Source of the DNA: Multifurca ochricompacta
Lineage: Eukaryota > Basidiomycota > Agaricomycetes > Russulales > Russulaceae
Assembly: GCA_022496185.1 (NCBI GenBank)
Contig: WTXG01000135.1
Span: 1-64,000 of the forward strand
Direction: 5' to 3'
Length of the DNA stretch: 64,000 nt
Position 1 is the first letter of the stretch; the number at the start of each line of letters is the position of its first letter. Shown piece by piece: positions 55,701-64,000 of the stretch. The notes below the pieces were generated by a model. It saw only the letters and a program-made list of their open reading frames with translations. It had not been told where the DNA came from and searched no databases. The position numbers and the translations under genes are program-made.

Positions 55701-56244
55701 CGCAGCGTATCAGCCAATGGGAGGAGATCAGGAAATCAGCCAATGAGAACCTGCTAAAGGCGCAAAAGGCCCTGTCAGACAAACCGTCGAAATTCACACC
55801 TTATCAGACCCATGACCTTGTCTGGCTGGAAGGGAAGAACATTCATATGTCACATCCAACTGCCAAGCTAGCGCCCCGACGTCACGGACCATTCGAGATA
55901 ACGAGGAAGCTGTCAGATGTGTCATACGAACTCAAGCTCCCATCCACATGGAGAATCCATCCGGTCTTCCATGCCAAGCTTCTGACACCTTACAAGGAGA
56001 CGACTCTCCATGGGGAAAACTTCCCAAGACCCCCCCTGACCTTATCAATGGAGAAGCCGAATGGGAAGTGGAACAGATTCTAGACTCGCTACGTAAAGGC
56101 CGAGGGCGCAAGCTGCATTACCTTGTTAAGTGGAAAGGATTCCCAGACTCTGACAACTCGTGGGAGCCAGTCGGAAATATCTTTGCCCCAGCCCTTATCT
56201 CGGAGTTCCATGCCCGACATCCAGAAGCACCCAAGGACAGTTAA
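52765..56244 (+). pseudogene. pol: Chromovirus E pol
   Basis: Protease LIDSGATDNFIS; RT with YMDDILVAT (about 53929-53955); RNase H ELEVNASRFANGAV; integrase with HHDLPSAGHPG, CAECQANK, IAMDFIVKLP and TDGQSERTN; chromodomain LHYLVKWKGFPDSDNSWEP. One-base losses near 53489, 53737 and 56033 (C run) and a TGA at 54533-54535 (ALRHW expects CGA) break it. The 54677-56083 stretch stays open for 468 codons. Confidence 0.92.
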
Positions 56245-56282
56245 AAGGAGCGACCCTCCCCGCATAAAAAAACCCCCAGTAC

Positions 56283-56670
56283 ATGCTTTCACAGCTACAT
56301 CCTACCACTGAATCCTCTATCATGTCTTTCATTGCTGCCAACGCTGCCGTCGACGCTTTCACCGCCACCACTGTAGTTGTCGAGAACTTCCCATCCGCTC
56401 ATCCCTCTACACGCCCATCGTCCCCCATCGATTATGAAGCAGCCAAAGCAAGAGTCAAGAACCAATCCCCCAACCCCAATGATGACTTTGAACACAGTGA
56501 AGAGCTGCACCCGAATGATCTGCTGGGCATGGAGTTAGATGACGAAGTACCAGAATTCCCATTCATTGCTAATAATCCCAACTCCTCCATGTATTTCCCT
56601 CTTGAGATCACCATGGCAGACGGAACCACTGCCATTGCCAAGTACATATTTTACACCAACGGAGGGATGG
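56283..56670 (+). pseudogene. ORF3 of chromovirus E, truncated by element F
   Basis: It starts 38 nt after the pol stop. It reads the N-terminal acidic part, then PFIANN, YFPLEITMADG and IAKYIFYTNGG, and is cut by the F LTR at codon ~129. Open up to the insertion, so it was probably intact when F arrived. Confidence 0.9.
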
Positions 56671-57252
56671 TGTTACGTCCGGTGTGAGACGTCCTGCATG
56701 ACTTGTGCGACAGCATTGTCTGTGAGTTCAGATAAGAGGCCAATAGGACCTCTTGGAGTCTCAGTGGAAGAGTCAAAGTCAAAGGGGCTGTTCCCTAGTG
56801 ACAATGTTGAGCGGAAAGTGCCGAAAGCACTGAGACGATTGAGTCAAAGGGTTCAAGGGAGAGTCCGAAAGACAAACACCGATGTATTCAATAAGTCGAG
56901 TCTGAGGTCTACAGCATAGCTAAGACGGACTTATATACGTAAATGGATGGGCGTCTATAGATAAGGATATCGGAGTCATGTGGGCCCAAAGATGCGAAAG
57001 CGGACGGCGTAAAGCCTAGCTTCTGATAGGGGATTAAGTAAATGTCCGGTCGTAAAGATAAGAAGATAAGAAAAGACAATCATAGACAAACAGTAGGTAC
57101 ACGAGTCCAAACAATCAGTCACGGGGATGGAAGCAACACATGTGAGGGGTCCCAGGAGGGAGACGTAATGAGAAAGTGAAGGGTCGGTGGACGAGTGGGG
57201 TCCCTGTTGGGGAGAGTGAAGAAAATAGGGCTACTGGGCCCTGTTCGTAACA
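56671..57252 (-). repeat. 3' LTR of chromovirus F
   Basis: 582 bp, TGTTACG...CGTAACA. The visible part of its partner (63558-64000) is almost identical. Confidence 0.95.
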
Positions 57253-57283
57253 TCACCCTCCCTTCTGGTTCGAGCTGACCCAG

Positions 57284-58477
57284 CTAGAAACGCGCACCAT
57301 CATCATCCTGTATCAAGTCCACATAATCATCCGCCAGATTTCGATCCTCCACAGTGTAGGTTTCTTTGGCCGCGCATTGATGTGTACGCAGGAAACCGTA
57401 TGGGCCGCGCCGTCCGCACTGGCGACACAGGTCATACACTGGACAGTCGAGCTCGCGATGTCCCGCATTGTGTCGTAGACATTTTCCACACCATCCCGAA
57501 GGGTTGACAATGGTGGGAGCGACCCCCAGTTGTCGGAAGATGCAGAATCTGCTCCAGTGGAGGTTGCTTCGGCAGTGACGACACCATTTGCGATTGAGGG
57601 GGCAGTTCCAACTAATGTGGTACTTGCTATCGCATCGCCAGCAAGTTTCTCCTCGGGGATTCTCATGCATCCGCGGCATCTTGAATCGGTTCGGCAGCAG
57701 TTGTGGTGCTGCTCCTAACGATCGTGGAGGAAGGGGTCGGGCGTAGGTGTCGGCGTACCTCTCTGCAATGGTCTGATATGCGTCCCCTCTCTCCAACCTT
57801 TTCCGAATCTCCGTCAACTCCTGCTCGACTTGGAACATGCCTCTTGTAAGCCTTGTCATCTGCTTCGCATATTCCTTATACTGGGTATTGAGCGTGGTGC
57901 GAAGTGCGAGGGTCTTCCGCAGTCTCATCACTTCGGCCTTGAGACGCGGGAGTCGCATGTCGTTCAGCACCTCATCGATTGCAAAGGCTCGAGGGTCGTC
58001 AGCTGCAAGATGTCCCAGCTGTTTGTCGCTCATCGTGTGGTGAAGACGACCTGTGTATCGCTCTTCCAAGTAAACCGGGGCCCCATACACAGGCCCATCC
58101 TTTTTCATGCAACCGGCGACATCCATCCCTCCATTGGTGTAGAATATGTACTTAGCTATTTCTTTTGTTCCATCAGCCATTGTGATTTCGAGTGGGAAGT
58201 ACATGGAGGAGTTTGGATTGTTGGCGAAGAATGGGAACTCAGGTACTTCGTCGTCTTGCTCCATGTCAAGGAGATCGTTTGGATGGGGTTCTTCGGAGTG
58301 GGTGAAATCGTCGTTTGGATTGGGCGACTGGTTCTTAACACGTTCCTCAGCAGCTTCGTAGTCGATGGGAGTGGAAGGACGAGTAGAGGGATGAGCGGAA
58401 GGGAAAGCTTCCACGACCACCGTAGTGGCAGCGAAGGCGTCAATAGCAGCGGAGGCAGCAATGAAGGAAGAAGACAT
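57284..58477 (-). CDS. ORF3 of chromovirus F: multi-zinc-knuckle protein in env position
   Basis: Intact 397-residue frame 72 nt after the pol stop, starting MSSSFIAAS. Same order as A ORF3: Ser/acidic N-terminus, core with PFFANN, YFPLEITMADG, IAKYIFYTNGG and PVYGAPVY, a charged helical stretch (RLKAEVMRLRKTLAL), then knuckles CWRCDSKYHISWNC and CRHCRSNLHWSRFC and the Cys/His tail CGKCLRHNAGHRELDC. It has survived although F pol is broken several times. No secretion or membrane signal is seen. Likely a nucleic-acid-binding element protein; its role in the life cycle is unknown. Confidence 0.87.
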   Translation of the reverse strand: MSSSFIAASAAIDAFAATTVVVEAFPSAHPSTRPSTPIDYEAAEERVKNQSPNPNDDFTHSEEPHPNDLLDMEQDDEVPEFPFFANNPNSSMYFPLEITMADGTKEIAKYIFYTNGGMDVAGCMKKDGPVYGAPVYLEERYTGRLHHTMSDKQLGHLAADDPRAFAIDEVLNDMRLPRLKAEVMRLRKTLALRTTLNTQYKEYAKQMTRLTRGMFQVEQELTEIRKRLERGDAYQTIAERYADTYARPLPPRSLGAAPQLLPNRFKMPRMHENPRGETCWRCDSKYHISWNCPLNRKWCRHCRSNLHWSRFCIFRQLGVAPTIVNPSGWCGKCLRHNAGHRELDCPVYDLCRQCGRRGPYGFLRTHQCAAKETYTVEDRNLADDYVDLIQDDDGARF

Positions 58478-58549
58478 GTTGGTTTGTGGTTAGGACGTTG
58501 CTGGTAAAGCTTTGTTCTGGGGAAGAAACGTCGGAGGTTTGCTCTCCTT

Positions 58550-61500
58550 TTAACTGTTTCTGGGCGCCTGAGGATGTCGTAAGTGGAACTCCGTAATCAA
58601 GTCCGGGGCAAAGATATTCCCGGCTGGTTCCCACGAATTGTCAGAGTCTGGGAATCCCTTCCACTTGATCAGGTAATGTAGTTTGCGCCCTTGGCCTCGA
58701 TAAGCGGAGTTCATAATCCGCTCCACTTCCCACTCTGCCTCTCCATCGACTAGTTCCGGTGGCGGTCTTGGGAAGTTTTCCCCATGAATGGACGTTTCTT
58801 TGTATGGTGTCAGAAGCTTCGCATGGAAGACTGGGTGGATCTTCCATGTAGGGGGAAGTTCGAGTTCATATGACACATCCGATAGTTTCCTTGTGATTCG
58901 GAAGGGTCCGTGACGTTGGGGTGCCAACTTAGCCGTGGGGTGTGACGTTTGGATGTGTTTCCCTTCCAACCAAACCTGTTCATTGGCTCAATAAGGTGTG
59001 AAGTTCGAGGGTTTATCCGATACGGTTTGCTGTGCCTTCAACAGATTTTCATTGGCCGATTTCCGGATCTCATCCCATTGGCTGAGTCGTTGTGCGGTTG
59101 TGGGGACATTGGTTGGCTTATCAGTCCATGTGGTGCATGGTACCCAGCCCATGATAAGGGAAAATGGGGGGGTTCTCGTCGTGCCGTTAGGCCAGGAGTT
59201 ATGTGCGAACTCTGCTGTTGCCAGCCAGTCCGCCCAGTCGTCCTGTCGTCCGTTGCACCAGAATCGAAGGTACTGCTCTAACCATTGATTGGTGCGTTCC
59301 GACTGTCCATCTGTTTGGGGGTGGTAGGCTGTCGAGATGTTTTGCTGTATGTCCAGAACCTTGCATAATGCTCTGGCGAACGTCGAAGTGAAGCGTGGGT
59401 CTTGGTCAGAGATGATCTTTTCTGGGAGGCCATAGTGTCGATAAACATGGTCAAGATAGAGCTTGGCCACTCCTTCTGCTGTGATGGACTCCTTGCAGGG
59501 TATGAAAAGCGCTGCTTTGGAGTAGTCGTGGTTGGTGATAGTCAAAATGGAGTCAAAGCCTCTAGAGTTGGGTAGCTTGACTATGAAATCCATGGCGATC
59601 GTTTGGAATGGCAAGGATGCAGTAGGGGTGATGGGGAATATTGCCGGAGGGTGCGGGTGTGTATTTACTTTGTTAGCCTGGCAGTCTGCGCATCCCTTCA
59701 CGTAAGCTTCAATGTCCTTTTTCATGTTGGGCCACCAGTAGTCTCGTTTGGCAAGAGCATAAGTGTTGGCAATGCCCGGGTGACCAGCAGAGGGGAGATC
59801 GTGGTGAAAATGGATCACCCCCCTCTTAATGTTGTCACCACCGGTGACAACGAGTCGATCTCCATCCTTCCACCAATGACCGTTAACCTCTTTCAGGTTG
59901 TGGGCATCAGCCCACACGCAGCATAGTTCTGGGTTCATATTTTGTGAGACTTGTGCCCACAGGTCCATGTCATGGAGGCTGACTATGGCTGTCTTTGCGA
60001 ACACCTCCTCGGGGAGGACCGTTATGTGGTCATTGTCGTCTTCCCCTGTATGCATATCTGGCCTTCGTGATAGTGCATCTGCTCGCGCATTCTGACTTCC
60101 TGCAATGTGCTTCAGGATAAGTCATATTCTCGAGCTCAAGGACCTCTCGTGCTACGCGTCGGCTGATCTTGTGGGGCTCCTTCCAGTACAACAAGTTGGA
60201 ATGATCAGTGTAGATGATGGTTTTGTGAGGATTTCCTGCAAGGTACGGTCGCCAATGTCGTAGTGCCTTGACTATGGCCAGGAGTTCCCTGTCCCAAATG
60301 TCGTAATTTCGCTCCGCGGATGAAAAGGTTTCCGAGTAGTATGCCACTGGGTGCGGTACTTGCGAATTGTCCCTTTGATACAATACTGCTCCATTCGCGA
60401 AATGGGAGGCGTCTACTTCTAGCTCGAAGGGGCGACTCAGGTCAGGCTGAATGAGTACTGGTTCTGAGCTGACCAGGTCTCTAATCCGTTCGAATGCCTG
60501 TTGTTGTTCGGTGTTCCAATGCCATGGCACATCCTTCTTTAGGAGGTCATTGAGGGTCGTGCTATGCCTGAGAATCCTTTAACGAAACGCCGGTAGAAGT
60601 TACAGAACCCAATAAAGGATCGGACATCCTTTACACAAGTCGGCGTTGGCCATTCCCGAATTCCTTGTACCTTGACGGGGTCCATACGCACTTGTCCTCC
60701 CTCCAGAATCACTCCCAAGTACTCAACGCTCTGTTGTTCAAAGGAGCATTTTGCGGGTTGAGGTACAAATCGTGTTCATGCAGTATGTCAAGCACCTGGT
60801 GTACTCGTTCTCGGTGGTGATTCAGATTATTGGCAGTAGCAACCAAATGTCGTCCATATAGACTACTACTTCGCCGGTGAGGATGAGGTCTCGGAAGATG
60901 TGATTCATCATGGATTGGAACGTTGCCGGTGAATTAGTGAGCCCGAAGAACATAACGTTTGGCTCAAACAATCCTTGGTTCGTTTTGAATGCCGCTTTAC
61001 ACTGGTCGCCTTCCCTGATTCTAACGTTGTTGTAACCCCATCGTACATCCATTTTTGAGAAGAGGGATTTATCCCGCATGGTGTCGATGAGTTCGGAAAT
61101 GAGAGGCAGGGGATAGGCGTTTTTCACCGTATACATGTTAATTTTCCGGTAGTCCTGGACTGGTCGCAGCTTGCCATCCTTCTTTTTGATAAAGAAGAAG
61201 GGCGAGGTGTACTGCGACTTGGACGGGCGAATGTATCCCTTGGCTAAATGTTCCTCAAGGAATTCTGTAAGTGCCACCTGTTCGGTTTGGGACAGTGGAT
61301 AGACTTTACAGTCTATAGCGGCTGGCGTGTCTGGGAGGAAGTCAATGGCGTGGTCCCATGGTCGCTCTGGGGGGAAGCGATGTGATTCTTCCTCGGAGAA
61401 TACCTTCCAGTGCCGTTGATAGACGCTTGGTACTATGTCCTGGTAAGTTCTCTCCGCTTGTCCCTGCACAGCCTTCTGGGCCAATTCTGACGCTTTGGTG

Positions 61501-62030
61501 GCATAACACCGATCAGGGTCTTCCCTTTCTTCCGTTTGTGTAGTTCTGATTACTGGATGCCTGATCGCATAATCATATCCCAACGACGTGATAATGGTTG
61601 GATACGAGTCCTTATCCATGGTCGCATCAGCCCAATTAATCTTTGGTTCAAAAGCCGCAAGCCATGGATATCCCAAGATGAGGTCCTCATCGCCCAGATC
61701 CGTAATCAGAAAGCGAATGACTTTTGTCGTTTCTCCAACTTGGACTTTTAGGTCTGTATAATGGGTGATTTTCCCGGCACGATTGGCCATTCCATCGATA
61801 TTCCAGATATTTTTCTCCTGGGGAAGTGCCAGTCTTCCCAGGCCCATTGTTCGTATCAGTCGTGGATGAATGAAATTGTCCGTGGCTCCAGAGTCCACTA
61901 AGATATCGCGGTCAGCCGTCCTCTGTGTAGTTTCAAAATGTACTGGTATTTTCAATGACTTGAATCGACTAGCATACACAGAGGTAACATGGAGTGCTCG
62001 TGCCCAGGCCAATGGGTTTGAGCCTAACAA
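58550..62030 (-). pseudogene. pol: Chromovirus F pol
   Basis: 60822-62030 has protease (LVDSGATDNFI) and RT to YMDDI; a 1-nt loss follows at about 60845, with others near 60760, 60553 and 60115. 58988-60055 holds the integrase (HHDLPSAGHPG, CADCQANK, TDGQSERTN), ending at a TGA (58988-58990) where YRTN expects CGA. 58550-58969 is the GPY-like region and chromodomain (LHYLIKWKGFPDSDNSWEP). Confidence 0.92.
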
Positions 62031-63538
62031 AAATCCTTTTTCGCGAAAGCTTTTTCTACCAATATAGCGCGTACTTCCTCACTCTCCTTCATCATATTAG
62101 CCCATATATCCTGGGCTTTTTCCTCCTTTGATCTTTTGTCTACGGTGGGCGGGTTATTCTGAGCGGGGCTCTCTGGTGTGACGGTTGCCGTGGCGGCTCG
62201 TGCTCCCTTCTTGGGACAATCTCGAGACATATGTCCTAATGCTCTACAGCGGAAGCATTGTCCCTCCTTCATTAATGTCTGCCGCTCGTCTTCTGTAAGC
62301 GCTGCCCGAGCTCGAGCCCGATCTGCAGAGGTATCCATAGCATTTGGATCCCACTGAGTATGATGGGCAGGCTTCACTCCGAAGGCGGCCTTCCACTGAT
62401 CTCGGGTTTTTCCCTTCTTGGTATCGACTCCAAATTGTGTTTGGAAGTCCAAATAGTCCTGCTGCTGTCGTCGGGCAGCATCCACCCAAGTGTCCCAATC
62501 GTGGGGATGATGGAACTGTATAATATTTTTGACCAGGGGGTTGGGCAACCCTTGCGAGAAGAGATCCAGCGTGGCCTCTTCATCTGTGTCGTAGCTGGCC
62601 CTGTTGGCCAGACTTCTGAACTTGGCGACGTATGCATCTAATTCGCCTTTCTCCATTCTGAGGGATTTCAACTCCCGGGCTGCCTTCTGCTTGGCTTGCC
62701 CGTCCGTGAAGGCGTCTTTGAACCTTTCAGCGATGGTATCCCAAAGGCCTTCGCTTGTGGTACGATGCCCGCTTTCAACCTGCTCGTTTAGCCACTCTAA
62801 CTGCTCCATCGTCCAGTCGTCCACCGCATCCCCTCAGATTAACGAAAGGAACAGGTTGGCACGTTGGAACGGGTTGACGATTTGTGGGACATCATGATTG
62901 AAGTTCTTGAAGGTCGTGAACTCCAACATGAACTTTTTGCTTTGCGAGCGATCCCCAGTGAATGTTTGGGGTAGAACTCCAGACAGGCGTCCAGAGGGGG
63001 GAGGGATGTTTGGTGGTGGTGCCACCGGAGCTGCCGGGGCAGGGTCGGGGAGTTGGGCGGCAATTGTCGACATGTTTTGATAGAATGGGGTTACTGTGTC
63101 AGCGGATTGTATCGAGATCTGTGGAGTTGTCAAAGCAGGGGCTCTGATCGTGACAACTTCGGGTGCAACCGGAAACGTAGTCTCTGCTAATGCCGGTGCT
63201 TCTTCTTCACTGGGTTCTTCTACGTACTCCTCTGGTTCGGAGTCCGTGACAATGGCCGGAGGGTTTTCTCTCCACGGGCCTAGTCCAAATTCGGGTGGGG
63301 CAGGTCTGGTCGTGACCCAAGAGTTTCGACTATCCGAGTATCGGATACAATACCAAACCCTTCTCTCGTCGTCGTATTCTACCGGTTGGTATCTTCCGTC
63401 GTGATAGACGTAGTATCCAAACTCGGTTTCAAAGTCTTTCCAGGCGGCAGAGCCAAGTACTTGCTGTGAAAGATTATTCTCGTCTCTGCGCTCGATGAGT
63501 TCTTCTCAGAAGAGGGTCTGACTGCGGCTGGAAGCCAC
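62024..63538 (-). pseudogene. gag: Chromovirus F gag
   Basis: Conserved N-terminal block, capsid domain and knuckle CFRCRALGHMSRDC. Stops at 63506-63508 and 62834-62836 are TGA at CGA sites (LFREEL, LIRGDAV). The GTG at 63536-63538 is the first start candidate. The end AFAKKDFC overlaps pol by a few bases at AAGGATTTTTG. Confidence 0.88.
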
Positions 63539-63557
63539 TGTGAGAGACTCGACTTGA

Positions 63558-64000
63558 TGTTACGTCCGGTGTGAGACGTCCTGCACGACTTGTGCGACAG
63601 CATTGTCTGTGAGTTCAGATAAGAGGCCAATAGGACCTCTTGGAGTCTCAGTGGAAGAGTCAAAGTCAAAGGGGCTGTTCCCTAGTGACAATGTTGAGCG
63701 GAAAGTGCCGAAAGCACTGAGACGATTGAGTCAAAGGGTTCAAGGGAGAGTCCGAAAGACAAACACCGATGTATTCAATAAGTCGAGTCTGAGGTCTACA
63801 GCATAGCTAAGACGGACTTATATACGTAAATGGATGGGCGTCTATAGATAAGGATATCGGAGTCATGTGGGCCCAAAGATGCGAAAGCGGACGGCGTAAA
63901 GCCTAGCTTCTGATAGGGGATTAAGTAAATGTCCGGTCGTAAAGATAAGAAGATAAGAAAAGACAATCATAGACAAACAGTAGGTACACGAGTCCAAACA
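63558..64000 (-). repeat. 5' LTR of chromovirus F, cut by the window end
   Basis: It starts TGTTACG at 63558. The minus-strand TATATAAG is at 63817-63824 and the transcript-start 11-mer at 63780-63790. The complementary primer site is at 63545-63555. Confidence 0.95.

Larger units (their letters stand above)
50657..56670 (+). mobile_element. Chromovirus E, 5' LTR to mid ORF3
   Basis: This is the plus-strand member of the A/B/F family. The left flank TCTTA (50652-50656) is the expected target copy. Element F enters ORF3 at 56671, so the 3' part of E is beyond the window. Confidence 0.95.
56671..64000 (-). mobile_element. Chromovirus F, nearly complete
   Basis: 3' LTR at 56671-57252, internal region 57253-63557, 5' LTR from 63558 running off the window. 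The left target flank is GATGG (56666-56670). High CpG content relative to C suggests it is younger. Confidence 0.95.

Noticed and set aside
63379..63669. An ATG in the F LTR opens a frame (MLSHKSC...) that overlaps gag
   Set aside because: The ATG is ACG in A and B and absent in E; it looks like a CpG transition. The frame is the shifted reading of gag and ends at a chance TAG.

Overview
The window is a transposon graveyard from a filamentous fungus, most likely an Agaricomycete-type basidiomycete. I infer this from chromodomain-bearing Ty3/Gypsy elements, fungal Ty1/Copia elements, a Tc1/mariner fold-back element, and 52-56 nt intron-like segments with CTAAC-type branch sites. I see no host gene, tRNA, rRNA or CRISPR array. 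Everything from 1 to 64000 is explained by LTR retrotransposons or a Tc1-like element inserted into one another, apart from one 346-bp unidentified insert.

Layout. (1) 1-322 is the end of a chromovirus LTR that interrupts a second chromovirus, 'D' (+, 323-4209, with 3' LTR). D lies in the leader of a Copia remnant (-, 4210-6026), which also carries a solo LTR (4619-5128). The Copia remnant lies in Gypsy element 'C' copy 1 (-, 6027-~12420), followed by an integrase fragment of a third C copy (12430-12810). (2) A 1622-bp palindromic Tc1-like element (12812-31239) is split by chromovirus 'A' (-, 14418-31218, TSD ACTCA). A carries two solo LTRs (17901-18481, TSD AGAAC; 20017-21285, TSD CCTAG) and a full-length chromovirus 'B' (-, 22037-29496, TSD ACTCC). 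(3) 31242-31988 holds two degraded LTRs. (4) From 31989 to 50656, Gypsy C copy 2 (-) is interrupted by Copia-1 (-, 32465-40624, TSD CAACT, with a second palindromic Tc1 element at 38191-39812), an unknown insert (42303-42648), Copia-2 (+, 43148-49703, TSD GGTAC) and a solo LTR (49981-50571, TSD GGAAG). (5) Chromovirus 'E' (+, from 50657) enters C copy 2, and chromovirus 'F' (-, 56671 to beyond the window end) enters E.

How the parts work. A, B, E and F are one chromovirus family: LTR, self-complementary primer site, gag with a CCHC knuckle, pol (protease, RT, RNase H, integrase, chromodomain), then a third ORF of about 400 residues in the position retroviruses use for env. That ORF3 ends in two canonical and two variant zinc knuckles and is open in A and F. 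Its core, but not its knuckle tail, recurs in chromovirus D. The Copia LTRs each contain a GTAAGT...AG intron-like segment at the transcript 5' end, followed by a second copy of the same module lacking exactly that segment.

Decay. Almost every in-frame stop in the Gypsy pol and gag genes is a TGA where a sister copy or the family has CGA. Paired copies show TG in one and CA in the other at the same sites, as expected from CpG deamination. Many other breaks are 1-nt losses in homopolymer runs, and some of these may be sequencing error.
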